64,000 nucleotides of DNA from Oceanobacillus jordanicus (GCF_022095695.1 NZ_JAIFZM010000017.1:1-64000); one strand, 5' to 3'; positions 32,053-42,563 are shown, counted from the stretch's first letter. The notes: generated by a model from the letters alone, not told the origin. Numbers and translations are program-made.

Positions 32053-32715
32053 ATGGATAAAAACAAACAGGCTATTGCTTATATGCAAGATAATAAATTT
32101 GAAGAGGCAGCAGCTCTATTTACGGAAGTAATTGAGGAGCAGCCAAATGATCCTGTTGGATACATTAACTTTGGTAATTTACTATTGCATGTTAATGACA
32201 AAGAGCGTGCCCAACGTTTTTTTGAAAAAGCCATCGAACTAGATGAGAAGGCTGCTACTGCTTACTATGGCTTAGGAAATTTATATGTTGAACAGGCTAA
32301 TTATGGAAAAGCACAGGTCAACTACCAAAAAGCGATTGAACTTGGTTTAGAAGAAGCAGATGTGTACTACATGCTTGGTATGACATTCTTGCAACAGGAG
32401 CACGATAAGCTAGCACTTCCTTATTTGCTTAGGGCCGCTGAACTGGCACCAGAGGATGAGGAAATTCTCTTTCAATACGGACTAGCACTTGCGCAAAGTG
32501 ATCTCATCTCGGATGCTGGTTCCGTTTTTGACAAAGTCATCCATTTAAATGAGGCACATAGTGATGCGCACTATAACCTTGGAGTTATTGCACTATTTGA
32601 AGATAAGGTAAATAAAGGGTTGGAGCATTTTGACCGTGCGCTTGAAGCTCAACCTGATCACGTTCTGGCACAGAACGGAAAGAAAAACGCAGAACAGTTA
32701 CTAAGCGAAATGTAA
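32053..32715 (+). CDS. Tetratricopeptide repeat protein (YrrB-like)
   Basis: 220 aa made of about six TPR units (for example GYINFGNLLLHVNDKERAQ, TAYYGLGNLYVEQANYGKA, AHYNLGVIALFEDKVNKG). No signal or membrane segment; a cytoplasmic protein-binding scaffold. It lies between mnmA and recD2 like yrrB. Partner unknown. Confidence 0.88.
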   Translation: MDKNKQAIAYMQDNKFEEAAALFTEVIEEQPNDPVGYINFGNLLLHVNDKERAQRFFEKAIELDEKAATAYYGLGNLYVEQANYGKAQVNYQKAIELGLEEADVYYMLGMTFLQQEHDKLALPYLLRAAELAPEDEEILFQYGLALAQSDLISDAGSVFDKVIHLNEAHSDAHYNLGVIALFEDKVNKGLEHFDRALEAQPDHVLAQNGKKNAEQLLSEM

Positions 32716-32734
32716 GATTGTGGGGTTGTGTTAA

Positions 32735-35047
32735 ATGGAAATGGGCAGGCATTCCGAGGAAGAAAAAGTTGGCTATATAAAAGGAGAACTAGTCTACACC
32801 ATTTTTCATAATGAGACAGAGCATTTTTCTATTGCGAAGATTAGAATACTGGAAACAGATGAAGATTTTCAAGAGAAGGATGTTGTGGCAAAGGGGTATT
32901 TTTCGACTCTCCAGGAAAATACACCCTACTTTTTTTATGGAGAATTTGAGAAGCATGCTAAATTCGGAATGCAGTATAATGTTCATTCCTATAAAACGTT
33001 TATTCCAGATACGAAGGATGGGTTGGTGGCGTATCTTTCCAGTGATATTTTTTACGGTATTGGCGAAAAAACAGCCGAAAAAATAGTTGGGAAGCTTGGG
33101 GAAAGTGCTATTTCAAAAATCTTGAATGACCCTAAAGTTTTAGAGGACGTCCCAGGGATAAAAAAAGAGAAGGCAGAATCTCTTGCTAGAACGTTGCAAG
33201 AGAACCAGGGTTTTGAACATGTTGTTGTTCATCTTGCAACCTACCATATTGGTCTAAAAATGGCACAGAAAATTTATCAGGCGTATAAAGAAGAAGCAAT
33301 TGATATTTTGGAAGAGGATCCATATCGTTATGTTTTTGATATTGAAGGGTTTGGCTTTCAAACAGCTGATGAAATAGCCGGAAGAAATGGACTTGCCCCC
33401 ACACATCCTAATCGTATTGGAGCAGGCTGTATTTATGTGTTGCAAAAAAGCGTTCAAGAAGGCAACGTTTATATGCCAATGGATGAATGTACTACCAGGG
33501 TTCTCGATTTGCTAGCAACAGTCGACTTAACACATGATGTCATTCACAACAGATTGACAGAGTTAAATACTGAGAAAAAAATTATTCTTCAAGAAGGCAA
33601 TGTTTATCTGCCTTCCCTTTATTATGCAGAAGATGGTTTTGCAGCACAGGTAAAACGCATTATGAGTGAAGAGACAGATCATGAGACTCCAACTGCAGAA
33701 TTAATGAAAATCATCGGATCGATGGAAGAAGAGGAAGTTTTGAGCTATGGGAAGGAACAGTTTGAAGCGATCAATCAGGCAATCCATTCCAAAATGATGA
33801 TATTAACTGGTGGGCCTGGGACAGGAAAAACAACTGTTGTGAAAGGTATTTTAAATGCTTATGCCTCCATCCATAATCTCTCGTTAAACAAAGAGGACTA
33901 CCAGGATCGCTCAGAGTATCCGTTTATTCTTACGGCACCAACTGGCCGTGCTGCAAAGCGTTTAACAGAATCAACTGGACTTCCTGCCGTTACCATTCAT
34001 CGCCTGCTTGGCTGGGACGGAGTAAGCGGTTTTGAAAAAGGAGAAAGTGAACAACTCGATGGGAAGTTTTTAATTATCGATGAATTTTCTATGGTAGATA
34101 TTTGGCTTGCGAACAGTTTGTTTAAAGCTATTCCTAAAGACATGCAGGTGTTAATTGTAGGAGACGAAGACCAGCTTCCTTCTGTCGGTCCGGGCCAAGT
34201 CCTTTCTGATTTGCTGAGCAGTGGATACATTCCTTTTGTACGCCTAACCGAAGTTTACCGACAAAAAGAAGGATCAAAAATTATTCAGCTTGCACACGAA
34301 ATAAAAAATGACCAGGCGACAAACCTGGAAAATGATAAGGATTTTAGCTATATTTCTTGCTATGAGCCTCAGCTGCTAGACGTTATCGTAAAGATTTTTT
34401 CTAAGGCAATGGATAAAGGAATTGAAGTCCGTGATATTCAGGTGCTTGCACCAATGTATCGCTCACAGGCCGGCATAACGATGATTAACAAGGAACTTCA
34501 GAAATTAGTGAATCCGAAAACGCCGCAAAAGCGAGAGGTACGAACACAGGATGCAGTATTTCGTGTAGGAGACAAAGTGATTCAGCTCGTTAACCAACCT
34601 GAAGATGGTGTATATAATGGTGACATTGGTGAGGTTGTGGCCATTTTTACGGAAGATGAAAACACAGATAATGTGGAACAACTTGTCATCGTCTATGATG
34701 AAAAAGAAGTAGTGTATGAAAGAAAAGACTACACAAATATTATGCATGCCTACTGTATTTCGATTCATAAATCACAAGGTAGTGAATTTCCGATCGTAAT
34801 TTTACCAGTAGTGTCTGCATATAACCGAATGCTACGCAAGAATTTGTTATATACAGCAATTACCCGTAGTAAACAATCCCTTATTATTTGTGGGGAACAG
34901 CGTGCGTTCGTTCGCGGCATTGAAACAATGGATACAAATAAACGCTATTCAGCTTTAAAAGAACAACTGCAAGCGCGACTTGAAAAACCATTAGATGTAA
35001 GTGAAGAACACGAAGAAGAGGATATTTCGCCGTATGACTTTATGTAA
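32735..35047 (+). CDS. recD2: ATP-dependent DNA helicase RecD2 (YrrC)
   Basis: 770 aa SF1B 5'-3' helicase without RecBC. N-terminal OB and helix-hairpin-helix region (residues ~1-240), Walker A LTGGPGTGKTTV near 355, motif II FLIIDEFSMVD near 450, motif III GDEDQLPSVGPG, motif VI near the C-terminus (LLYTAITRSKQSLI). Involved in fork maintenance and mismatch repair in Bacillus. Twenty nt after the TPR gene. Confidence 0.95.
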   Translation: MEMGRHSEEEKVGYIKGELVYTIFHNETEHFSIAKIRILETDEDFQEKDVVAKGYFSTLQENTPYFFYGEFEKHAKFGMQYNVHSYKTFIPDTKDGLVAYLSSDIFYGIGEKTAEKIVGKLGESAISKILNDPKVLEDVPGIKKEKAESLARTLQENQGFEHVVVHLATYHIGLKMAQKIYQAYKEEAIDILEEDPYRYVFDIEGFGFQTADEIAGRNGLAPTHPNRIGAGCIYVLQKSVQEGNVYMPMDECTTRVLDLLATVDLTHDVIHNRLTELNTEKKIILQEGNVYLPSLYYAEDGFAAQVKRIMSEETDHETPTAELMKIIGSMEEEEVLSYGKEQFEAINQAIHSKMMILTGGPGTGKTTVVKGILNAYASIHNLSLNKEDYQDRSEYPFILTAPTGRAAKRLTESTGLPAVTIHRLLGWDGVSGFEKGESEQLDGKFLIIDEFSMVDIWLANSLFKAIPKDMQVLIVGDEDQLPSVGPGQVLSDLLSSGYIPFVRLTEVYRQKEGSKIIQLAHEIKNDQATNLENDKDFSYISCYEPQLLDVIVKIFSKAMDKGIEVRDIQVLAPMYRSQAGITMINKELQKLVNPKTPQKREVRTQDAVFRVGDKVIQLVNQPEDGVYNGDIGEVVAIFTEDENTDNVEQLVIVYDEKEVVYERKDYTNIMHAYCISIHKSQGSEFPIVILPVVSAYNRMLRKNLLYTAITRSKQSLIICGEQRAFVRGIETMDTNKRYSALKEQLQARLEKPLDVSEEHEEEDISPYDFM

Positions 35048-35113
35048 TGTATAATTTGTTACAATTTGGGAAAGCCTAGCTTAATAAGTTTTATGTTAAA
35101 GGGGCTTGAGTTA

Positions 35114-35302
35114 ATGCGTTGTCCGAATTGTAATGGCAGGGATATTGGTAAAATTGGCGTACAACAATATTATTGTTGGACTTGTTTTATTGAAATGGCG
35201 GTCGTCAACGATGAACTAAAAGTTCACCAGGTTGAAGCAGATGGCTCGCTTAGTTCACTAGACGATCTTTTCTCTCAAGAAGAAAGAAAAATACAATGGT
35301 AG
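35114..35302 (+). CDS. Small zinc-ribbon protein
   Basis: 62 aa. Residues 3-24 carry C-x2-C ... C-x2-C (CPNCNG and YYCWTCF), a treble-clef zinc ribbon; the remainder is acidic. ATG at 35114 follows AAAGGGGC. Function unknown; possibly a partner of a larger complex. It sits between recD2 and the permease gene. Confidence 0.75.
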   Translation: MRCPNCNGRDIGKIGVQQYYCWTCFIEMAVVNDELKVHQVEADGSLSSLDDLFSQEERKIQW

Positions 35303-35350
35303 TCACCTGAAGCATTAAATGAAGTATGTAGTATGTGAGGGGGACGGACT

Positions 35351-36412
35351 ATGTTCAAAGACAGGAAGGGATTGACTATTCTCTACTGGTTAATCTTTGG
35401 TATTTTTCTTTTTTTATTTGTTTATTTAATGATAAAGCTGTTCCCATTTTACGGAGCTGTATTTTCTTTTCTATGGCATTTATTAGCACCTTTTATCATT
35501 GCTTGTTTCATTGCGTACTTGCTTTATCCGGTTATAAATCGAATTCACAGCTTAGGTATTCCAAGAGGCTTGGCAATTTTATTCATTTACTTATTATTCT
35601 TCGGAGGTGTGGGTTACTTAGTCTATCGCATTTTTCCAGTTATGTTAATCCAAATCAGGGACCTAAATGAACAACTTCCACAATTTGTTAGCATGTACGA
35701 AAAACTTATCTATCGAATGTATGAATATACTTCCTTCTTACCTGAAACGGTCCATGATAAAATTGATGAGCTTATTATTCGACTCGAAGGTTTTGTGAAT
35801 GGTTTGCTTTCAAATATAATAGAAAGTACAACGAAGATATTTGATATGATTGTCGTCATAACGGTTATTCCGGTTCTTGTATTCTATTTTCTCAAGGATG
35901 ATACCAAAATTAAATCCTATATTAAAAGATATATTCCGGAAAAGTATAAGCCCAGGACAGGTAAAATGGTAAGAGCGGTAGATGAAACAATTGGTAATTA
36001 TATTCGAGGTCAGTTAATTGTTTGTCTATTTGTGAGCATAACCTCTTTTATTCTATTTCAATTACTTGGTTTGCAGTATGCCCTTCTCTTAGCACTCATT
36101 ATGGGAATTACAAATATCATTCCTTATTTTGGCCCTATCATTGGGGCAATTCCTGCCGTAGCAATCGCGTTAACAATGTCGGGGAAAATGGTTATATTTG
36201 TTATCCTATCGGTGTTTGTAATGCAGTTAATTGAAAGTAATTTACTTGCCCCTTATATTGTTGGGAAAAGCATAAATATGCACCCCATTGCCATTATATT
36301 TGCATTATTACTTGGCGGACAGCTGTTTGGTGTACTTGGTATGATCCTTGCTGTACCTGTCTTTACAACGTCCAAGGTCATCATAAAGCATTTGCTTCAT
36401 ACAGAGCATTAA
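35351..36412 (+). CDS. AI-2E family transporter (YrrI-like)
   Basis: 353 aa with about eight transmembrane helices and the long middle soluble segment of the AI-2E/PerM family; block NIIPYFGPIIGAIPAV near residue 255 is typical. Substrate unknown; some family members export AI-2 and others act as Na+/H+ antiporters. Start follows GAGGGGGACGG. Lies directly upstream of the alaS leader. Confidence 0.9.
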   Translation: MFKDRKGLTILYWLIFGIFLFLFVYLMIKLFPFYGAVFSFLWHLLAPFIIACFIAYLLYPVINRIHSLGIPRGLAILFIYLLFFGGVGYLVYRIFPVMLIQIRDLNEQLPQFVSMYEKLIYRMYEYTSFLPETVHDKIDELIIRLEGFVNGLLSNIIESTTKIFDMIVVITVIPVLVFYFLKDDTKIKSYIKRYIPEKYKPRTGKMVRAVDETIGNYIRGQLIVCLFVSITSFILFQLLGLQYALLLALIMGITNIIPYFGPIIGAIPAVAIALTMSGKMVIFVILSVFVMQLIESNLLAPYIVGKSINMHPIAIIFALLLGGQLFGVLGMILAVPVFTTSKVIIKHLLHTEH

Positions 36413-36443
36413 CTTGGTTGATGTTTAACAGTTTAAGTGGAAT

Positions 36444-36499
36444 GAGACAAGAGATTATCTAATCCGGTCGATACCCCTTTAACCGACGTCTCGGCTTTT
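36444..36499 (+). terminator. Possible terminator of the AI-2E gene
   Basis: GAGAC and GGTCG at 36444-36470 can pair with CCGAC and GTCTC at 36482-36492, followed by GGCTTTTT. The stem is interrupted. Confidence 0.4.
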
Positions 36500-36501
36500 T
36501 C

Positions 36502-36530
36502 TTGACATTGGCTAGAATGTTTTCTATAAT
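36502..36530 (+). promoter_or_regulatory. Perfect-consensus sigma-A promoter of alaS
   Basis: TTGACA at 36502-36507, exactly 17 bases, TATAAT at 36525-36530. Both hexamers and the spacing are ideal, so the leader should be initiated very strongly and controlled at the T-box. Confidence 0.88.
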
Positions 36531-36536
36531 ATCGCT

Positions 36537-36815
36537 GAACTATAATAAATAACTGTGCATAGTTTAATAACAATAAAACCAATACGTAGAAGGTTCCAAG
36601 TACATGAAGGTCGATTGATAAGAGAGGGTTTTCCTTGGCTGAAAGAAAACCTGAATAGAGACGCATGGAATGCTAAACCAGAGTGCGGTTAATCCCCGTC
36701 GGTTTCATACCGTTACCATGATCAAGTGATGAATAAGTCTTATACTTATTTGTAATTAGGGTGGTACCGCGAACGAAACTCGTCCCTGCATTGTGCAGAG
36801 AGGGGTTTTTTTGTT
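36537..36815 (+). promoter_or_regulatory. T-box riboswitch (tRNA-Ala) upstream of alaS
   Basis: T-box core AGGGTGGTACCGCG at about 36758-36771, then terminator CTCGTCCCTGCA / TGCAGAGAGGGG plus seven T at 36779-36812. The upstream ~200 nt hold several helices, among them GGTTTTCCTTGG ... AAAACC. Binding of uncharged tRNA-Ala should favour the antiterminator. The GCN specifier codon was not placed with certainty. Confidence 0.9.
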
Positions 36816-36843
36816 TTCTATAAAACACATAGGAGGTATATGG

Positions 36844-39483
36844 ATGAAACAGTTAACATCTGCAGAAGTAAGGCAAATGTATATCGATTTTTTTAAGGAA
36901 AAAGGACATCGTGTTGAACCAAGTGCATCACTCGTTCCACAAGAGGATCCGACATTGCTATGGATTAATAGTGGGGTAGCTACACTGAAAAAATATTTTG
37001 ATGGTAGGGTGATTCCCGATAATCCACGACTTGTAAATGCCCAAAAATCTATCCGAACCAATGATATCGAAAATGTTGGTTTCACAGCAAGACACCATAC
37101 ATTTTTTGAAATGCTGGGTAATTTCTCAATAGGGGATTATTTTAAAAAAGAGGCAATTGAGTGGGCATGGGAATTTTTAACGAGCAGTAAATGGATTGGA
37201 TTTGATCCAGCATTGCTTTCTGTTACTGTTCATCCAGAAGATGATGAAGCATTTGATATTTGGTTACATGACATAAAGATTCCAGAAGAACGCATCATTC
37301 GTTTAGAGGAAAATTTCTGGGATATTGGGGAGGGCCCAAGTGGTCCAAACACAGAGATCTTCTATGATAGAGGAGAGAAATACGGGAATGATCCCAATGA
37401 CCCTGAACTGTATCCTGGTGGAGAAAATGATCGCTATTTAGAAATATGGAATTTAGTGTTCTCACAGTTTAACCATAATCCAGATGATACGTACACACCA
37501 TTACCTAAGAAAAACATTGATACAGGCATGGGACTAGAAAGAATGGTTTCGGTTATCCAGGATGTTCCTACTAACTTTGAAACAGATTTGTTTATGCCTA
37601 TTATCCAGAAAACCGAAGAACTTGCGAACACCAAGTATGGAAAGACAAAGACAGGGGATACAGCATTTAAAGTGATTGCCGACCACGTCCGTACAGTTAG
37701 CTTTGCAATAGGCGATGGAGCAGTTCCTTCAAATGAAGGGAGAGGCTATGTTCTTAGAAGACTATTACGTCGTGCCGTACGATTTGCTAAAGAGATCGGC
37801 ATAGAAAAACCATTTATGTTCGGACTTGTCGAAACAGTAGGCAACATCATGAAGGATTTTTATCCAGAAGTGTTAAAACAACGTGAACTGATTGAGAATA
37901 TCATTAAAGTTGAGGAAACACGTTTCCATGAAACCTTAAATGATGGCTTAGAGATTTTGAGCACGATCATTAAAAAAGAAAAAACAAAGGGTAGCAATGT
38001 CTTTCCAGGGGTGGAAGTCTTCCGTCTTTATGACACGTACGGTTTTCCTAAAGAATTAACGGAAGAGTACGTGGAAGAACAAGGATTTACGATCGACCTT
38101 GAAGGCTTTGAAAAAGAGATGAAGAAACAGCGTGAACGTGCAAGGAATGCTCGTCAGAAAGTAGATTCTATGCAGGTTCAAGATAGTCTTTTAGGAGATA
38201 TAGAGGTAGAAAGTGAATTTGTCGGCTATAACGAGCTGGAAAAAGAAACAAAACTTGCTGCCATTATTAATGAAAATGAAAGAACAGATGTAGCAAAAGA
38301 GGGCGAGGAAGTCTTTTTACTACTTGATCGCACCCCGTTTTATGCCGAAAGTGGTGGACAGGTAGCGGATAAAGGCTGGCTCTATTCAGAAAAAGGGACT
38401 GCTTATGTAAAGGATGTTCAAAAAGCGCCAAAAGGGCAGCATGTTCACCATGTAACAGTAACCGAAGGAGAGCTTCGTACTGGGGATAGCCTCAAAGCGA
38501 AAATAGATAATCCGTTTAGAGCGGCAGTGGTAAAAAACCATACTGCAACACACTTGCTACACCAAGCATTGAAGGATGTACTAGGTGATCATGTTAATCA
38601 AGCTGGTTCCCTTGTGAGTCCAGATCGACTGCGCTTTGACTTTTCTCATTTTAGCGCAGTGACAGATGAAGAATTACAGCAAATTGAAACAATTGTAAAT
38701 GAAAAAATATGGGAATCTATGCCGGTTAAGATTGAGACGATGCAGAAGGACGAAGCCAAAGAAATGGGGGCAATGGCCCTGTTTGGTGAGAAATATGGTG
38801 ATGTTGTCAGGGTTGTACAAATGGAAGACTATAGTATTGAACTATGCGGTGGCTGTCATGTTTCCAATACGTCAGAGATTGGTCTGTTTAAGATCAGCTC
38901 AGAAAGTGGGATTGGGGCAGGAACAAGAAGAATTGAAGCAGTTACGAGCAAGCATGCTTACACATTCCTGAATAGTAAGCTGCATGTATTACGTGAGGCT
39001 GCAAGTCAAGTGAAATCAACAGATGAAAACGTTCCAGAGCGTATTAATGGTCTATTCCAGGAAATTCGCACACTACAGAAGGAAAATGAATCATTGAACG
39101 CGAAACTTTCCAATGTAGAGGCTTCTTCCATTTTAGATAAAGTAGAAAAAAGCCAAGATGTTCCGTTTCTTGCTCAAAAAGTAAGTGTAAAAGATATGAA
39201 CCAGTTACGGAACATGGTTGATGAATTAAAACAAAAACTAGGATCTGGTGTCATTTTATTAGCAGCAGAAAATAATGGAAAAGTACAGCTAGCTTCAGGT
39301 GTTTCCAAAGATTTAATTGAACGAGGCTTACAGGCTGGGCAACTTATCAAGTTAGCAGCTGGAATTTGTGGCGGTGGTGGCGGTGGCCGCCCAGATATGG
39401 CACAAGCTGGTGGAAAAGACACTAGCAAAATCGGTGATGCTCTATCTGTAACGAGCGAATATATTGCGGATAATCTGAAATAA
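36844..39483 (+). CDS. alaS: Alanyl-tRNA synthetase
   Basis: 879 aa class II enzyme. Catalytic core (residues 1-~440), editing domain with [11 protein letters not shown] and CGGCHV zinc residues (~565-670), coiled-coil oligomerisation and C-Ala domain ending in a glycine-rich block ([16 protein letters not shown]). ATG at 36844 follows AGGAGGTATATGG; the frame upstream runs into the T-box terminator and is not translated. Confidence 0.98.
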   Translation: MKQLTSAEVRQMYIDFFKEKGHRVEPSASLVPQEDPTLLWINSGVATLKKYFDGRVIPDNPRLVNAQKSIRTNDIENVGFTARHHTFFEMLGNFSIGDYFKKEAIEWAWEFLTSSKWIGFDPALLSVTVHPEDDEAFDIWLHDIKIPEERIIRLEENFWDIGEGPSGPNTEIFYDRGEKYGNDPNDPELYPGGENDRYLEIWNLVFSQFNHNPDDTYTPLPKKNIDTGMGLERMVSVIQDVPTNFETDLFMPIIQKTEELANTKYGKTKTGDTAFKVIADHVRTVSFAIGDGAVPSNEGRGYVLRRLLRRAVRFAKEIGIEKPFMFGLVETVGNIMKDFYPEVLKQRELIENIIKVEETRFHETLNDGLEILSTIIKKEKTKGSNVFPGVEVFRLYDTYGFPKELTEEYVEEQGFTIDLEGFEKEMKKQRERARNARQKVDSMQVQDSLLGDIEVESEFVGYNELEKETKLAAIINENERTDVAKEGEEVFLLLDRTPFYAESGGQVADKGWLYSEKGTAYVKDVQKAPKGQHVHHVTVTEGELRTGDSLKAKIDNPFRAAVVKNHTATHLLHQALKDVLGDHVNQAGSLVSPDRLRFDFSHFSAVTDEELQQIETIVNEKIWESMPVKIETMQKDEAKEMGAMALFGEKYGDVVRVVQMEDYSIELCGGCHVSNTSEIGLFKISSESGIGAGTRRIEAVTSKHAYTFLNSKLHVLREAASQVKSTDENVPERINGLFQEIRTLQKENESLNAKLSNVEASSILDKVEKSQDVPFLAQKVSVKDMNQLRNMVDELKQKLGSGVILLAAENNGKVQLASGVSKDLIERGLQAGQLIKLAAGICGGGGGGRPDMAQAGGKDTSKIGDALSVTSEYIADNLK

Positions 39484-39654
39484 TTTCCTTTCAGCTTGTA
39501 ACGAGCGATAGGAATAAGTATAATGAAACACACAGACATGTTAGAATGAATTTAACGGTGACAGGTTCGGGAAAATCTGGTTACAAACTGGTTTGAGTAG
39601 AACAAATCTATTAATCAAAGCAGGAACAAAGTGTTATTCTAAGATCGAGGTGTC

Positions 39655-39927
39655 ATGATGAGCTCAATTGATAAAACGATGAAATTTAATTTTTCGGAGG
39701 AACCTTTTGATCAGGATATAAAGGAAATCCTTTTTACCGTGCATGAAGCGCTACGTGAAAAAGGATATAATCCGATCAATCAGATTGTGGGTTATTTACT
39801 ATCAGGTGATCCTGCATATATCCCGCGCTACAATGATGCAAGGAATTTGATCCGTAAAATTGAGCGGGATGAAGTCATAGAAGAGCTGGTCAAATTTTAT
39901 TTAGAACAACAGCAAAGGGATAACTAA
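39655..39927 (+). CDS. IreB-family regulatory phosphoprotein (YrzL)
   Basis: 90 aa. Sequence [10 protein letters not shown] near the start and [32 protein letters not shown] are the IreB/DUF965 signature. In Enterococcus IreB is phosphorylated by the PASTA kinase IreK. ATG at 39655 or 39658 after CGAGGTG. Its stop directly abuts the ruvX ATG. Confidence 0.93.
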   Translation: MMSSIDKTMKFNFSEEPFDQDIKEILFTVHEALREKGYNPINQIVGYLLSGDPAYIPRYNDARNLIRKIERDEVIEELVKFYLEQQQRDN

Positions 39928-40341
39928 ATGAAAATACTAGGACTAGATGTAGGCTCCAAAACAATCGGTGTTGCTGTAAGTGACGCGTTTGGTTGGACTG
40001 CTCAAGGGCTAACTACAATCGAATGGAACGAAGAGAGTATTACTTCTGCAGACTCAAAACTTGCAGAAATTATTGCAGAGAACGAGATTGGAAAAGCCGT
40101 CATTGGCCTTCCTAAAAATATGAACGGTTCTATTGGAGAACGTGGCGAAGCATCTCAGCGTTATGCAGAACATATCGAAAAAACCCATCACATTGATACC
40201 GTATTATGGGATGAACGTCTAACGACTGTAGCTGCTGAACGTGTTCTTTTGGAAGCAGACATGAGTAGGAAGAAAAGGAAGAAAGTTATCGATAAGATGG
40301 CTGCCGTGATGATATTGCAAGGCTTTCTAAATCAAAAATAA
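39928..40341 (+). CDS. ruvX: Holliday junction resolvase-like nuclease RuvX (YqgF)
   Basis: 137 aa RNase-H-fold protein: [16 protein letters not shown] at the start, [16 protein letters not shown], and [13 protein letters not shown] with acidic active-site residues. Family members process pre-16S rRNA and/or junction DNA. Starts immediately after the ireB stop (TAAATG). Confidence 0.95.
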   Translation: MKILGLDVGSKTIGVAVSDAFGWTAQGLTTIEWNEESITSADSKLAEIIAENEIGKAVIGLPKNMNGSIGERGEASQRYAEHIEKTHHIDTVLWDERLTTVAAERVLLEADMSRKKRKKVIDKMAAVMILQGFLNQK

Positions 40342-40354
40342 AGGAGTGATATAA

Positions 40355-40642
40355 ATGGCACTAGAAGAAAAAGAGCGTATCATAATACCGGATGAAAACG
40401 GGGAAGAACATTTATTTGAGGTTTTATTTACTTTTGATGTAGACAAAACAAGTCATTCGTACATCGCTGTTACACCAGTGGAACAGTCAGAAGACGAGGA
40501 AGTTGAAGTATATGCTTTCCGTTATGAAGAGAAGTCAAAAGATGATGATGACTTATCTTTATTCCCAATCGAATCAGATGAAGAATGGGAAATGGTTGAA
40601 GAAATGCTACACACACTTGCAGATGAAGAGAACGAATCCTAA
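40355..40642 (+). CDS. DUF1292 protein (YrzB)
   Basis: 95 aa, strongly acidic. Blocks IIPDENGEEHLFEVLFTF and DEEWEMVEEML are typical of DUF1292. Function unknown; conserved third gene of the yrzL-yrrK-yrzB set. AAAGGAGTG precedes the ATG. Confidence 0.92.
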   Translation: MALEEKERIIIPDENGEEHLFEVLFTFDVDKTSHSYIAVTPVEQSEDEEVEVYAFRYEEKSKDDDDLSLFPIESDEEWEMVEEMLHTLADEENES

Positions 40643-40656
40643 AAAATGCACAACCT

Positions 40657-40690
40657 GCTGGTGTCCTAATAAAGGGCACCAGCTTTTTTT
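40657..40690 (+). terminator. Terminator of the ireB-ruvX-yrzB operon
   Basis: GCTGGTGTCC / GGGCACCAGC stem and seven T. The following ~265 bases up to mltG are AT-rich with three TATAAT-like hexamers near 40900-40935 but no clear -35 box. Confidence 0.88.
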
Positions 40691-40958
40691 GAGCACTATT
40701 ATTTTTTCTCGTCTCCCTGAGCTCAAAAGAGACATACAATGATTCATTTCGCTGTAAGCAATTTCTACAATAATTCCCTCAAATGTGTCTATATCTACTA
40801 ATGAAAATGGAATGGGAAGTAATATATTTTGTATGATTATGTTAATTCTCTAGGCAATAGCAATAAGAAATGTAACCCGTACCTGTCGAATTGTAGGATT
40901 ATAATAGCATATAATCGTTTATTTTAGTATAATATAGCGGATGAGAGGGGGATACTTA

Positions 40959-42077
40959 ATGTCCAAGAAGAAAAAGAATGGCAATTTTAAGGACAATCTC
41001 ATTGCTCGAAGTGAAGAAGCTAAAACGGTGAGAAAGATTGTAGCAATCATTATCATTTCATTGCTTCTTATACTTATAATTGGTAGTATATCCGGCTATT
41101 TGTATGTAAAATCTGCATTAGAACCTGTGGATCCTTCTAGTGATGAAGAGGTTACCGTTGATATACCAATTGGTTCTTCAACCTCTACTATTGCTGCAAT
41201 TCTTGAAGATAATGGGATTATTAAAGATGAGCGGATATTTCGTTTTTACATAAAGTTTAAAAACGAATCAGACTTTCAAGCTGGGGAGTATACATTCACA
41301 CCGTCTATGTCAATTGATGAAATAATTGAATCACTCAAAGAAGGCCGAGTAATTGCGGAGCCGGTACATACTGTTACTGTTCCTGAGGGTAAAACAATTG
41401 AGGAAATTGCTGAAATATATGCCAAGGAACTATCGTTTACAAAAGAAGACTTTTTAAACGCTGTAAATGATCAGGCATACATTGAGCAACTTATTGAAGC
41501 ATATCCTTCGATACTAACAGAAGACATCCTTGACCCAGAGATAAAGACACCTCTAGAAGGATATTTGTTTGCCGCAACGTATAATTTCTATGTCGATTCG
41601 CCATCTGTAGAAGCGGTGGTCGAAGAAATGTTGAATAAAACAGACTCCGTTATTGCAGAATACCGAGAGGCGATTAATGAATCCGATTTTAGCCTCCATG
41701 AGGTGTTAACCTATGCGTCATTGGTTGAAAAGGAATCTGGAAATGAGGAACAGCGCAAGAAAATCTCTGGTGTATTCATAAACCGGATGGAAGAGGGAAT
41801 GAAGCTTCAAACAGACCCAACTGTTCTATACGCTCTGGGAGAACATAAAGATAAAGTACTGAATAAAGACCTAGAAATCGAATCGCCTTATAATACGTAC
41901 TATGTAGACGCACTTCCTGTAGGGCCAATTGGCAATTTTGCAGAGAGCTCACTGGATGCTGCATTACATCCTGAGGATTCAGACTTTCTTTATTTTTTAC
42001 ATGATGGGGAAGGCGATATCTATTATGCCGAGACCTATGAAGAGCATTTGGAATATAAGGATGAACATATTAATTAA
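40959..42077 (+). CDS. mltG: Endolytic murein transglycosylase MltG (YceG)
   Basis: 372 aa. One transmembrane helix (residues ~27-50), LysM-like region, then the YceG catalytic domain; the catalytic Glu is in TYASLVEKESGNEEQRKKISG near residue 260 and the QTDPTVLYALG block follows. It cleaves nascent glycan strands at the membrane. ATG at 40959 follows GAGAGGGGG. Its terminator is displaced by an inserted element. Confidence 0.95.
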   Translation: MSKKKKNGNFKDNLIARSEEAKTVRKIVAIIIISLLLILIIGSISGYLYVKSALEPVDPSSDEEVTVDIPIGSSTSTIAAILEDNGIIKDERIFRFYIKFKNESDFQAGEYTFTPSMSIDEIIESLKEGRVIAEPVHTVTVPEGKTIEEIAEIYAKELSFTKEDFLNAVNDQAYIEQLIEAYPSILTEDILDPEIKTPLEGYLFAATYNFYVDSPSVEAVVEEMLNKTDSVIAEYREAINESDFSLHEVLTYASLVEKESGNEEQRKKISGVFINRMEEGMKLQTDPTVLYALGEHKDKVLNKDLEIESPYNTYYVDALPVGPIGNFAESSLDAALHPEDSDFLYFLHDGEGDIYYAETYEEHLEYKDEHIN

Positions 42078-42086
42078 ATCTAATAG

Positions 42087-42361
42087 AGGTTGTTCAAAAA
42101 GTCCGGTAAAAATGACACATCGAATTTCTTTGTTGGCTTGCTTTTTTGTTCCTCACGTATTAAAGGAGTTTAATGAACTTCTGTTAAAATCGTCCACGTG
42201 CTGTGGACAACACAGAAGTCACCACATCCTTTGAAAGCCCGGTACTCAAAGCTACGCCGCCTCGAACTTCGACGCACAGGACGTGTTAGTGTCGGCGATG
42301 CAACAGGACGTTGCGATCTTAGCCGACCTCGGTCCTTTATATCCTCCTTTTTGAACACGCA
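42087..42361. mobile_element. MITE-like element with TIRs and 7-bp target duplication
   Basis: Flanked by CTAATAG direct repeats at 42080-42086 and 42362-42368. Ends are imperfect inverted repeats: AGGTTGTTCAAAAAG on the left and, reversed, TGCGTGTTCAAAAAG on the right (12 of 15). The interior holds two AGGACGTG/AGGACGTT direct repeats and is more GC-rich than its surroundings. No transposase. It is inserted between the mltG stop and the terminator. A minus-strand frame inside it is not judged a gene. Confidence 0.78.
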
Positions 42362-42367
42362 CTAATA

Positions 42368-42402
42368 GGGAGTGTGAATGAGATGTTCACATTTCCCTTT
42401 TT
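42368..42402 (+). terminator. Original mltG terminator, now beyond the MITE
   Basis: GGGAGTGTGAA / TTCACATTTCCC hairpin and six T. It would have lain about 10 bases after the mltG stop before the insertion. The following ~160 bases before trmR hold one more small hairpin (ATTCGCT / AGCGAAT) and nothing else. Confidence 0.75.
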
Positions 42403-42563
42403 TACACATTTTGAAGTCCCAAGTATAAGAAAAAACGGACACATTCGCTAAAAAGATGAGCGAATACGAGTTTTTCTAACACAGCGAGACAATATAAGTC
42501 ATTATAGCAAAGTAACAAGTTTTAAGTGTAATGAGTTAGAGTTTAAGGAAAAGAGGTAGTTGC

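Noticed and set aside
42170-42358. 62-codon Arg-rich minus-strand frame in the MITE
   Set aside because: Lies within a repeat element, with no family, and reads through palindromic DNA. A start site like AGGAGG is present, so it was considered, but coding is not supported.
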